Source: a virus. From it: a stretch of 25,624 nt of DNA. The DNA is taken from IMG/VR virus record IMGVR_UViG_3300009164_000326, positions 1 through 25,624 of that record. One strand, written 5' to 3'. Positions 16,859 through 22,650 of the stretch are shown piece by piece. How positions within the stretch are numbered: the stretch's first letter is position 1; each line of letters starts with the position of its first letter. Both the position numbers and the translations under genes were made by a program. The notes beneath the pieces are model-generated. The model did no database searches. It had not been told where the DNA came from and saw only the letters and a program-made list of their open reading frames with translations.

Positions 16859-16930
16859 GTATTGGTCGAGTTTTGCTCCCAGTATATAAAGCCCCTTTCG
16901 GATCCGCCTCTGAATGGGGCTTTATTATTT
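16859..16930 (+). ncRNA. Putative phage small RNA (about 70 nt)
   Basis: Between the promoter at 16824-16852 and the terminator at 16888-16930. The 5' half folds as TATTGG-TC-GAG-(TTTTG)-CTC-CCAGTA (16862-16885; nine pairs, one U·G, 2-nt bulge, 5-nt loop). The terminator hairpin follows. Its loop contains the self-complementary CGGATCCG. No known RNA family recognised, and no credible reading frame fits. Confidence 0.6.
16888..16930 (+). terminator. Rho-independent terminator
   Basis: AAAGCCCC (16888-16895) pairs with GGGGCTTT (16916-16923), 20-nt loop, followed by ATTATTT. Closes the lysin group and the small RNA. Confidence 0.8.
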
Positions 16931-16933
16931 AAG

Positions 16934-16942
16934 TGGTATAAT
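16934..16942 (+). promoter_or_regulatory. Extended -10 promoter for a (nearly) leaderless mRNA
   Basis: TGGTATAAT ends 9 nt before the ATG at 16952; no ribosome site lies between them. Confidence 0.6.
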
Positions 16943-16951
16943 TATATTATT

Positions 16952-17104
16952 ATGGCTAGAGATCATTTTTCAAAAGCAATGCATAGCCCTTATTTTTCAT
17001 CACCTGGCTATGGTGATACACCCAGCGGAAAAGCAGATAAAAAGATAGAAGAAAATCTGAATAAAATAAAAGGATTTTTTAAACGTATAGTTAGGAAAAA
17101 ATAA
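16952..17104 (+). CDS. Small basic protein, unknown function
   Basis: 50 residues from ATG 16952 (MARDHFSKAMHSPYFSSPGY, later KIEENLNKIKGFFKRIVRKK). Basic C-terminal helix. Expected to be translated from a leaderless message. Its TAA shares one base with the ATG of the oxygenase gene (TAATG), so the two are coupled and may work together. Confidence 0.65.
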   Translation: MARDHFSKAMHSPYFSSPGYGDTPSGKADKKIEENLNKIKGFFKRIVRKK

Positions 17105-17934
17105 TGTTTATAGATAATAAAAATTTTGAGCAGGTTGCTGATCAAATTTGGGTTTGGCGTAATTTTGTAACAGAAGAAGAAAATAATCAAATCATGAATC
17201 TTATGAAAGCTCATGAAAGTAGATTTGACAAAAAAGAAGAAGCTTTTAAATTTGAAGATCAAGCAATAGACTGGTATAAAGATAAAACTGGACCATTAAT
17301 GATTGAGCTAAAACCTATATGGGACAGAATTTCATTAGCACTTTACCCAGAACATTACATTCATCCACAACTATTTGTAAATGTAATGCGTCCAGGGGAT
17401 GAGGGTATGTTTGTACATGCCGATAGCCCAGGAATGAACATGGAGCATAATTTAACTCAACTTGATAGATGGTCTACCTGCTGCAGACTAAGCCATGGTA
17501 TAGTGACATATTTTGGAGATTACACTGACGGACAAATTTTTTATCCCAATATTGAAAAAGACGGCACAGTAAAACAAAGACCTGGGGATTTTGAAGATTG
17601 TCTTGAAATAGATGTAAGACCTAGAGATTTAGCAATTCATGGTGCCGTTCACCCTTGGGAGCACGGAGTAAGAAAGATTACATCTGGTACAAGATATGCC
17701 TATTCAAACTTTTGCATGGAAAAAGAGCATGCGCCTGGAACATATGAATTATTTAATCCAGAGAAGCATTTAAACATGACTGATCGTGAAGAAATAATAA
17801 GCTGGGTTGGAACAGTATATCCAGAAACTACTTTCTGCAAAAAGAAATGTATATGTGGACAATCAGCAGACTTTCCATATTGCGATAACACACATAAAGT
17901 AATTAATGCAAAAAATGCTGGTATCGATAAATAA
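17104..17934 (+). CDS. 2OG-Fe(II) oxygenase fused to a CDGSH-type iron-sulfur motif
   Basis: 276 residues. Residues about 80-205 form a prolyl-hydroxylase-like double-stranded beta-helix: VHADSPG gives HxD (His105, Asp107), EHGVRKITSGTRYAYSNF gives the distal His187 and the 2OG-binding Arg197. The C-terminus (249-264) reads CICGQSADFPYCDNTH: C-x-C-x8-C-x3-H, the exact 3Cys-1His spacing of mitoNEET/CDGSH [2Fe-2S] proteins, with DNTH for DGSH. All ligands for both centres are present. The likely reaction is hydroxylation of a protein or nucleic acid with 2-oxoglutarate and O2; the FeS part could pass electrons or sense redox state (inference). Ribosome site TAGGA is 8 nt upstream; coupled to the previous and next genes. 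Confidence 0.88.
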   Translation: MFIDNKNFEQVADQIWVWRNFVTEEENNQIMNLMKAHESRFDKKEEAFKFEDQAIDWYKDKTGPLMIELKPIWDRISLALYPEHYIHPQLFVNVMRPGDEGMFVHADSPGMNMEHNLTQLDRWSTCCRLSHGIVTYFGDYTDGQIFYPNIEKDGTVKQRPGDFEDCLEIDVRPRDLAIHGAVHPWEHGVRKITSGTRYAYSNFCMEKEHAPGTYELFNPEKHLNMTDREEIISWVGTVYPETTFCKKKCICGQSADFPYCDNTHKVINAKNAGIDK

Positions 17935-18388
17935 TTTTTTATCTAAAGAAGAAATTGAATCTTTTTTAAATAAAAAAACTTCTATTGATTTAATAGTAGA
18001 TAAAGCTTCTAGCATAATATCTAAATGTAATAATGCTAAAGTTTATACACAATGGGTTGAATTTCTAACTATGAAGCCTGGATCATTTAATTCTTTACAT
18101 ACAGACATAGATAATGATGAAGAAAATCTAATATCTGCAATACTTTATTTAAATAATGATTACAATGGTGGAGAATTTATTTTTCAAAACATAAAAGTTA
18201 AACCAAATTCTGGTCAACTACTTTTTTTTAATAGTAATAAGAACACCCCTCATGAGGTAACAGAAGTTTTGGGCGCTGATAGATTATCTATATCAATGTT
18301 TTTTAGTTATGATGAAACAAGATCAAAATACAAGTATCTATCTAAAACAATCTCTAATACATACAAAAGGGACAAAAGACCTATATAG
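17906..18388 (+). CDS. 2OG-Fe(II) oxygenase, prolyl-hydroxylase-like, small
   Basis: 160 residues from ATG 17906, or 157 from ATG 17915; neither has a ribosome site, and both overlap the previous gene, so translation is probably coupled. From the second Met: SLHTDID gives His62 and Asp64, NTPHEVTEV gives His113, ADRLSISMFF gives Arg123. YLNNDYNGGEFIF and VKPNSGQLLFF are standard for this family (cf. P4H alpha-subunit domain). A compact single-domain enzyme; substrate unknown. Second of four such enzymes in about 4 kb. Confidence 0.85.
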   Translation: MQKMLVSINNFLSKEEIESFLNKKTSIDLIVDKASSIISKCNNAKVYTQWVEFLTMKPGSFNSLHTDIDNDEENLISAILYLNNDYNGGEFIFQNIKVKPNSGQLLFFNSNKNTPHEVTEVLGADRLSISMFFSYDETRSKYKYLSKTISNTYKRDKRPI

Positions 18389-18400
18389 TGCAAAAGTGAA

Positions 18401-18437
18401 AAAATTGAAGTGCGGCGGCGGTAGAAGAACCAATTTT
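18401..18437. terminator. Weak hairpin at a convergent gene junction
   Basis: AAAATTG / CAATTTT arms around GC-rich GCGGCGGCGG, with T-rich sequence on both sides. It could be a bidirectional terminator between the plus gene ending at 18388 and the minus gene ending at 18439. The loop is long (23 nt), so the call is weak. Confidence 0.35.
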
Positions 18438-18438
18438 A

Positions 18439-18714
18439 TTATTTAGCATCATACAGGGGATTATTACTATATTCGTAGATAAGATCCATTAACAACTTAC
18501 ACTCTGAATGGCTTTCTAAGTACCATATGTCACATACCCCTGACTCTGCATTCAAACATGTCTCTAATCGGCTCTGAAGCCCTTTTATGACCCATTCTAG
18601 CGAACACCGTGCAATGAACTTGTCAGCTTGATAATAATTGCACTCTTCATATCGACGATCTAGCAAATATCTCGCTAACTGGTCTGCTTTGTCCGAATTT
18701 ACCGTATTATCCAT
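18439..18714 (-). CDS. Small acidic Cys-containing protein, unknown function
   Basis: 91 residues if it begins at ATG 18714 (MDNTVNSDKADQLARYLLDR). TATAAT ends 9 nt before this ATG, as at 16952, so a leaderless start is preferred over ATG 18735 or TTG 18750. Seven Cys in all, among them CNYY, RCSLEW, ETCLNAESGVC and ECKLLMDL. Mainly helical. No domain recognised. Confidence 0.65.
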   Translation of the reverse strand: MDNTVNSDKADQLARYLLDRRYEECNYYQADKFIARCSLEWVIKGLQSRLETCLNAESGVCDIWYLESHSECKLLMDLIYEYSNNPLYDAK

Positions 18715-18723
18715 ATTGTACCA

Positions 18724-18734
18724 ATTATATACCA
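18724..18734 (-). promoter_or_regulatory. Extended -10 for the 18439-18714 gene
   Basis: Minus strand TGGTATATAAT, ending 9 nt before ATG 18714. Confidence 0.5.
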
Positions 18735-18777
18735 TGCAATGAGTATCCAAGATAGCCAGAGTATTGACCTATATAGT

Positions 18778-18921
18778 TTAGAATTCTTCATGATCTATAT
18801 TTTCATTTAGGTCAAAATCAAAAATTTCTACAGTTCCCGCCCAATTTAAAAATTTAGACAATGCAACTCCTGAAAGGATTGCTATCGCAATGGTACTTAC
18901 TAATGCATATAATTTCTTCAT
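18778..18921 (-). CDS. Small membrane-anchored or secreted peptide (47 residues)
   Basis: MKKLYALVSTIAIAILSGVA, then LSKFLNWAGTVEIFDFDLNE. Lys-Lys start, then a hydrophobic segment (5-21): a signal anchor or signal peptide. Acidic tail. Ribosome site AGGA is 7 nt before the ATG; this site lies inside the left copy of the 22-bp repeat. Membrane role in the host envelope possible; function unknown. Confidence 0.65.
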   Translation of the reverse strand: MKKLYALVSTIAIAILSGVALSKFLNWAGTVEIFDFDLNENIDHEEF

Positions 18922-18925
18922 ATAT

Positions 18926-18947
18926 ATCCTAGTCAACTGCTTTATTT
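18926..18947. repeat. 22-bp direct repeat, left copy
   Basis: Identical to 19252-19273. It contains the stop codon of the 25-residue peptide gene and the ribosome site of the 47-residue one. Confidence 0.9.
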
Positions 18948-19019
18948 AATATCATCCCAAAACGCAATGATAGCAATTATCATTGGTCCAAATATAATTG
19001 TTGCTTGAAGCCAATTCAT
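18942..19019 (-). CDS. 25-residue membrane peptide
   Basis: MNWLQATIIFGPMIIAIIAF followed by WDDIK: one membrane helix with a short acidic end. Perfect ribosome site AAAGGAGG directly after the tRNA 3' end. Too short for homology; the strong start signal is the main support. Confidence 0.6.
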   Translation of the reverse strand: MNWLQATIIFGPMIIAIIAFWDDIK

Positions 19020-19033
19020 ATTGACCTCCTTTG

Positions 19034-19108
19034 TAGGGATACTGGGATTTGAACCCAGAGTCGTTTGTATATAAGACAAATGCTTTAACCAGATTAAGCT
19101 ATATCCCC
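19034..19108 (-). tRNA. tRNA-Ile(UAU)
   Basis: 75-nt cloverleaf: acceptor GGGGATA/TATCCCT (one G·U), D stem GCTT/AAGC, anticodon arm TTTGT-CTTATAT-ACAAA with anticodon TAT, variable CGACT, T arm CTGGG-TTCAAAT-CCCAG, discriminator A. CCA is not encoded. It reads AUA, a rare codon in most actinobacteria but common in this AT-rich phage. It lies between two micro-genes and must be cut out of their mRNA. Confidence 0.9.
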
Positions 19109-19114
19109 TAGGGA

Positions 19115-19234
19115 TTAGCGTATTCGGTTCCCGCCGATTAATTTTTCAATGCAAGATACGCAAAAATTTTCAAGTACGCCTTTAGCGTTAATACGCTCTA
19201 CATACTTTGAGTTTTCGCAAAAGTCACATTTCAT
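19115..19234 (-). CDS. 39-residue CxxC...CxxC zinc ribbon protein
   Basis: MKCDFCENSKYVERINAKGV, then LENFCVSCIEKLIGGNRIR. Two CxxC knuckles, the size of a minimal zinc ribbon. No ribosome site: TGGTATAAT ends 6 nt before the ATG, so it should be leaderless. It ends 6 nt before the tRNA. Confidence 0.7.
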   Translation of the reverse strand: MKCDFCENSKYVERINAKGVLENFCVSCIEKLIGGNRIR

Positions 19235-19240
19235 AATATT

Positions 19241-19249
19241 ATTATACCA
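19241..19249 (-). promoter_or_regulatory. Extended -10 (TGGTATAAT) for zinc-ribbon gene and tRNA
   Basis: Minus strand TGGTATAAT, 6 nt before ATG 19234; transcription would start at the A of ATG and run into the tRNA. Confidence 0.65.
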
Positions 19250-19251
19250 TA

Positions 19252-19273
19252 ATCCTAGTCAACTGCTTTATTT
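19252..19273. repeat. 22-bp direct repeat, right copy
   Basis: Identical to 18926-18947. It contains the last codons and stop of the 19255-20151 oxygenase gene. The two copies bracket the tRNA cassette. Confidence 0.9.
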
Positions 19274-20151
19274 CTGACTATGAATTTTTTATTTAATTTT
19301 TGTAAATTTGAGATTTCTTCTACTGAAGTATAAATATTAGCTTGATGAGTATGTGTAGCAAAACATTCTTTTCTAGAGATATCACGTTTTGCATTGATTT
19401 GATCTTGAGTCATAAACTCTATTTCTTTTTTATATGAATTAGGCATTGGAGACTCTACATACATTCTAATAAATACCTTCTCGCCATTTTTAGTCCCATA
19501 TACTCCATGATAATGTAATGAAGAAAAGAACATAGCATCTCCAGCTTCAGGAAAATATTCTACTGGTTTATCTATTTCATAGTACTCTACGCCATTGTCT
19601 GTAACTTTTCTTTCTGCCGTTTCCATATTTATAAAAGATAATCCGCCACCTTCAAAATCATCATATGGGTAAACGTTTAATGTAAATGCATGTGGAGAAG
19701 ATCCCCAAAATGGAGTTCTATCTATATGATATCCATTTATAAAACCATCATCTCCAAAGCTATCTGCGTAGTCTACTAATAATATATCTGCTGATCCCCA
19801 GCCATGAGAATCTTTTGCTTCTTCTTCGGTTGCTGGTATATTATAGTTTGGATCTATATCTAAAGACTTTAAATAATACATATCGAGATAATTATCTTTA
19901 TAGTAATTTATACACTTAGTATATATATCTTTTAGCTCTTTTATAAGCTCACCAGGCTCATTATTTAAATCTCTAGTCTCGTATGGATCTAGCGTAGATT
20001 TGAATCCTGATATACCCCAATCCATCCAGTCTGTAAACAGCTCGTGTTTTTCTGTCTGAGATTTTTTTATAACGTTATAGGTATTTTTGGGATCCTTTAA
20101 AACATTTTTAAAAACAAGAACACCTTTAGTTAATTCAAAGCTATCAAACAC
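19255..20151 (-). CDS. 2OG-Fe(II) oxygenase (paralogue of next gene)
   Basis: 298 residues from a GTG start that overlaps the upstream gene by 8 nt. Motifs: INGYHIDRTPFWGSSPHAF (His142, Asp144), YPYDDFEGGGLSF, PEAGDAMFFSSLHYHGV (His213 or His215), VFIRMYV (Arg229), all needed for Fe and 2OG binding. The N-terminus VLVFKNVLKDPKNTYNVIKK matches that of the upstream protein, and the catalytic His-x-Asp is at the same residue numbers, so this is a tandem duplication with strong divergence. Substrate unknown. The last bases belong to the 22-bp repeat. Confidence 0.85.
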   Translation of the reverse strand: MFDSFELTKGVLVFKNVLKDPKNTYNVIKKSQTEKHELFTDWMDWGISGFKSTLDPYETRDLNNEPGELIKELKDIYTKCINYYKDNYLDMYYLKSLDIDPNYNIPATEEEAKDSHGWGSADILLVDYADSFGDDGFINGYHIDRTPFWGSSPHAFTLNVYPYDDFEGGGLSFINMETAERKVTDNGVEYYEIDKPVEYFPEAGDAMFFSSLHYHGVYGTKNGEKVFIRMYVESPMPNSYKKEIEFMTQDQINAKRDISRKECFATHTHQANIYTSVEEISNLQKLNKKFIVRNKAVD

Positions 20152-21043
20152 TTTTTACCACACAAACTATCTGGTTATCGTTTCCACCGTTGCCAATTTC
20201 TTCTTTTGAATTATAAATTCTGCATTGCCATCCATATTTAGCAAATCCTTCTTTTTCTTTTTCTTTTAGTAGTAGGTCAAAATCTTCTGCAGACATAGAA
20301 GCCTTTGTATCAAACCATTCTTGTTTTGGAGCTGCTGTTAAAAATTGACGAACATAGAATTTATTTCCTACTACTGGAAGAACTGCATGATAAACATCTG
20401 TTCTAAATAGTAAACCATCCCCAGCTTCCATTTTATATCTTACTGGTGCATCAATCATTAGGCATTCTCTTTCAACGCCAGCATCGTCTTTGTAAGTTGA
20501 TTTTTCTGCATCTTCGGTATTGATTATTAAAATATCTCCACCTTCGTAGTTGTCGTTAGTATAAATATTAAAATTAAATATATGTGGAGTTCCGCCAAAC
20601 CAGGGTCTACGGTCTTGATGGTATTCCATTGATAGTGGTTTTTGAGGATCAGTATTTTCTGATTCAAGTATTACTACGTCAGCAGTAAAATAGCTTGGAT
20701 GACGTCTCATATCTTCCATAGATGTTGGAATATTTGCATCTTCATCTATCAAGTTAAAATATTCAGGATTTAAATAGTTATCTTTGTAAATTTTCATTGC
20801 ATCCCAAAAGATATTTAAAAATTCTTTAAGATGTTCCGCACCTTCAGATTCATCTTGCATATAACTAGGATCTTCAAATGGATGAGCTTTTGAATATTGA
20901 CCCCATGGACGCCAGTCTTCCCAATTTCCAAACCACTTGTCACCATTGGATTTAGAGCGTATAATAAAATCCTGAGTTGCAGCTGGATCCTTTAATGTGT
21001 TTTTAAAAAGGATTACATCTTTGGTAAGTAGTATATGTTCCAT
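20144..21043 (-). CDS. 2OG-Fe(II) oxygenase (paralogue of 19255-20151)
   Basis: 299 residues. MEYHQDRRPWFGGTPHIF gives His142 and Asp144; YTNDNYEGGDILI; YKMEAGDGLLFRTDVYHAV gives His219; FYVRQFL gives Arg232. Complete Fe(II)/2OG site. N-terminus VILFKNTLKDPAATQDFIIR as in its paralogue. Start ATG 21043 follows TTAGGGAATC. First gene of a two-gene unit transcribed leftward from the promoter at 21168-21195, with a second possible -10 at 21066. Distant relatives of such large phage oxygenases occur in other aquatic phages; the substrates are unknown. Confidence 0.86.
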   Translation of the reverse strand: MEHILLTKDVILFKNTLKDPAATQDFIIRSKSNGDKWFGNWEDWRPWGQYSKAHPFEDPSYMQDESEGAEHLKEFLNIFWDAMKIYKDNYLNPEYFNLIDEDANIPTSMEDMRRHPSYFTADVVILESENTDPQKPLSMEYHQDRRPWFGGTPHIFNFNIYTNDNYEGGDILIINTEDAEKSTYKDDAGVERECLMIDAPVRYKMEAGDGLLFRTDVYHAVLPVVGNKFYVRQFLTAAPKQEWFDTKASMSAEDFDLLLKEKEKEGFAKYGWQCRIYNSKEEIGNGGNDNQIVCVVKSV

Positions 21044-21065
21044 GATTCCCTAACGCTAGAATATA

Positions 21066-21074
21066 ATTATAGCA
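21066..21074 (-). promoter_or_regulatory. Proximal extended -10 for the oxygenase pair
   Basis: Minus strand TGCTATAAT, about 20 nt before ATG 21043; no clear -35. Confidence 0.45.
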
Positions 21075-21147
21075 TTGGTTGTATCACTTGATCTTAGGTC
21101 TTAGGTCTTACTATATATAATATATTTAATATTTATTGATTTACTGA

Positions 21148-21195
21148 CCCCCCGACCCCCCTAGAAAAGTATAACATTTGTATTTTCGGTGTCAA
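21148..21195 (-). promoter_or_regulatory. Leftward promoter with G-tract initial transcript
   Basis: Minus strand TTGACA (21190-21195), 16-nt spacer, TATACT (21168-21173) with a TGT extended -10. The predicted start (about 21161) falls at the first G of GGGGGG-TC-GGGGGG (21148-21161). About 117 nt of leader follow, including three 7-bp units around TCTTAGG (about 21093-21113). The remaining gap to 21445 holds the rightward regulatory region listed separately; I see no gene in it. Confidence 0.7.
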
Positions 21196-21309
21196 CCCTT
21201 TTCATATTTCAAAAAATGTTAATAAATTTTTAATTTGCACGATACACACATTTTAAAGAAACGGACATTTAGGATAGACCGCACATATTGAGCGTGATTA
21301 CTTAGCCGA

Positions 21310-21395
21310 TGTGGTGTATCTCACAAAGTATTTTTTCAAAATGTCCGAATTGTCGGTGTTGCGACTTGATAAATGTCAGTCCCCCTTGCTATGCT
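21310..21395 (+). promoter_or_regulatory. ATGTCAG-class promoter with CRP-like operator (a)
   Basis: Operator TGTGGTGTATCTCACA at 21310-21325 (one mismatch to TGTGA-N6-TCACA). TTGATA 21366-21371, ATGTCAG 21373-21379, 10 nt, TATGCT 21390-21395. Operator centre to -10 is 72.5 nt, equal to promoter c. Arms CGGACATTT (about 21261) and AAATGTCCG (about 21341) form a wide inverted repeat around the operator. Confidence 0.65.
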
Positions 21396-21445
21396 TAAGG
21401 TATAAAGAAAGTAAGAGAGACTTACTTAGAAAGGAGTTAGAGACT

Positions 21446-21631
21446 ATGACTAACTCAATGTATGAAAGAGCGAGAGGCTTCGCCTCCGTATCCGACTATC
21501 CGAAGGGTATGATGAACCTCTGCCCTTGCGGTCAGGTAGTGTTAGCACCCTCTAACTATCACGAGGGCTTCCCTTGGTGGGATAACCCTAACCAATGTAA
21601 AGAGATGTGGGATAACTCACACTCTGCCTAA
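21446..21631 (+). CDS. Small protein with CPCG motif, unknown function
   Basis: 61 residues from ATG 21446, behind AAAGGAG. MTNSMYERARGFASVSDYPK, later NLCPCGQVVLAPSNYHEGFP and CKEMWDNSH. Three Cys and two His could bind one zinc. First gene of the right arm. The operator of the next promoter (b) lies in its last codons. Confidence 0.7.
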   Translation: MTNSMYERARGFASVSDYPKGMMNLCPCGQVVLAPSNYHEGFPWWDNPNQCKEMWDNSHSA

Positions 21632-21671
21632 CGGCGTGTCGCTTGATAATGTCAGCCCTATCCGCTACAAT
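21606..21671 (+). promoter_or_regulatory. ATGTCAG-class promoter with CRP-like operator (b)
   Basis: Operator TGTGGGATAACTCACA 21606-21621 (one mismatch), GGCGTGTCG 21633-21641, TTGATA 21643-21648, ATGTCAG 21649-21655, 10 nt, TACAAT 21666-21671. Drives the coupled genes 21706-22281. Confidence 0.72.
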
Positions 21672-21705
21672 TCCATACATAACGAACTAACGAAAGAAGA
21701 AATAA

Positions 21706-21888
21706 ATGTCATACGCATACAACACACGCACCAATAGCCTCTCTAAGTGGGACACTATTCAGGCAGATGTCGCAGACGCATACGCTTACCTAGATGAAGA
21801 GGTAGAGCAAGATGAAGATGAATTAGAAGATGAATTAACAGATGAGCAAGTAGACGCACTACTAGCAGAAATGGCAGAGGTAGCGTAA
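21706..21888 (+). CDS. Small acidic protein, unknown function
   Basis: 60 residues. N-terminal YAYNTRTNSLSKWDTIQADV, then a strongly acidic helix (EEVEQDEDELEDELTDEQVD). About one third Asp/Glu, as in DNA-mimic or nucleic-acid-protein inhibitors of phages, although charge alone does not prove that. Weak GAAAGAAG ribosome site. TAATG overlap with the next gene. Confidence 0.72.
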   Translation: MSYAYNTRTNSLSKWDTIQADVADAYAYLDEEVEQDEDELEDELTDEQVDALLAEMAEVA

Positions 21889-22010
21889 TGGGTTACATAG
21901 AAATCTTTAGAATGAATGAAGAGGGTGCTGGCTGGGTAGACCTAGCAGACGCAACACCTAGCGAATTACTAGATATCGAAATCGGACTACTACAAGAGGG
22001 AGCAATCTAA
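21888..22010 (+). CDS. 40-residue acidic protein, unknown
   Basis: MGYIEIFRMNEEGAGWVDLA, then DATPSELLDIEIGLLQEGAI. Begins on the last base of the previous stop (TAATG) and ends the same way. Codon pattern and coupling support it; no domain recognised. Confidence 0.65.
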   Translation: MGYIEIFRMNEEGAGWVDLADATPSELLDIEIGLLQEGAI

Positions 22011-22165
22011 TGACTATCACCTACTCACTATGGCAAGGTAGCCAACTACTAAGCGTTAACAACAAGGCAAGCAAGCCCGAAGAAATCTTAGCGGTTATCG
22101 AAGAACTAAATAAACTAGGTAAAGGGTTTACCTTTAATGTAAGAGAAGTGGATACTAGTAAATGA
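22010..22165 (+). CDS. 51-residue protein, unknown
   Basis: MTITYSLWQGSQLLSVNNKA, then SKPEEILAVIEELNKLGKGF and TFNVREVDTSK: beta-alpha-beta-like pattern. TAATG coupling to the previous gene and ATGA overlap with the next. Confidence 0.65.
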   Translation: MTITYSLWQGSQLLSVNNKASKPEEILAVIEELNKLGKGFTFNVREVDTSK

Positions 22166-22281
22166 ATAGACTACTAACTAGCCTAGTGCAGATAGCTATT
22201 GGAATTCCCGCCCTCTATATGGGGCGCATAGTATTGCGTGAGATCGTTAGCGATTTTCGAGAGTGGAGTAAATCACACTAA
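22162..22281 (+). CDS. 39-residue single-span membrane protein
   Basis: MNRLLTSLVQIAIGIPALYM then GRIVLREIVSDFREWSKSH. One membrane helix (about 4-20) and a charged amphipathic tail. ATGA overlap with the previous gene. Last gene of the unit. Confidence 0.62.
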   Translation: MNRLLTSLVQIAIGIPALYMGRIVLREIVSDFREWSKSH

Positions 22282-22287
22282 CGCTAC

Positions 22288-22392
22288 GGCGTGTCGACTT
22301 GACAAATCGGCATGCCGCCCACATGGGTGTGGGGGCTGTGGATAACTTACGGCTATATGTGGATAACCCTGGAATTTTTGCAGCGACACGCC
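22288..22392. other. DnaA-box module 1 (possible origin)
   Basis: Bordered by GGCGTGTCG (22288-22296) and its inverse CGACACGCC (22384-22392). Contains TTGACA without a partner -10, the palindrome CGGCATGCCG (22308-22317), the hairpin CCCACA-TGGG-TGTGGG (22318-22333), two perfect DnaA boxes TGTGGATAA at 22337-22345 and 22358-22366 (21-nt pitch), and CCCTGGAA (22367-22374). Same layout as 24761-24884. Confidence 0.75.
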
Positions 22393-22401
22393 CGAGATCC
22401 G

Positions 22402-22487
22402 TGTGATATTAAACACATAACCCACGCTCCACATATTGAGACAAACCCTTGCAAAATTAACACTTTGTCAGTCCTATCCGCTATAAT
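22402..22487 (+). promoter_or_regulatory. ATGTCAG-class promoter with CRP-like operator (c)
   Basis: Operator TGTGATATTAAACACA 22402-22417 (one mismatch), CACATATTGAG 22430-22440 (also at 21282-21292), TTGTCAG 22465-22471, 10 nt, TATAAT 22482-22487. Confidence 0.68.
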
Positions 22488-22518
22488 GTCTACTATAACT
22501 TCAACGAAAGGAAGCCAA

Positions 22519-22650
22519 ATGAATCTCGATGAATTCAAGGCTCATGTGTTAGCGACACGACAAGCCTCAAAAGCGGAAGCCATGTCAGTGCTATCTGCTA
22601 CAATGTCCGTATCAACAACAACGAAAGAAGGTGCCACTAATGGCAACTAA
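22519..22650 (+). CDS. Possible 43-residue ORF overlapping the next promoter
   Basis: ATG 22519 follows AAAGGAAG. MNLDEFKAHVLATRQASKAE looks like a real helix, but the second half merely reads through promoter d and the ribosome site of the next gene. It may be a truncated gene left after insertion or duplication of the promoter, or a leader peptide. Confidence 0.4.
   Translation: MNLDEFKAHVLATRQASKAEAMSVLSATMSVSTTTKEGATNGN
22582..22604 (+). promoter_or_regulatory. ATGTCAG-class promoter (d)
   Basis: ATGTCAG 22582-22588, 10 nt, TACAAT 22599-22604; then the same ACAACGAAAG leader as promoter c. No good CRP-like site; GTGT-TAGCG-ACAC lies about 40 nt upstream. Confidence 0.6.

Noticed and set aside
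18926-19273. Phage integration (att) site at the tRNA
   Set aside because: The repeat is not within the tRNA, and no integrase gene is present in the window.
22312-22518. Long N-terminal extension of the 22519 ORF
   Set aside because: It crosses DnaA boxes, operator and promoter c; the ribosome site points to 22519.
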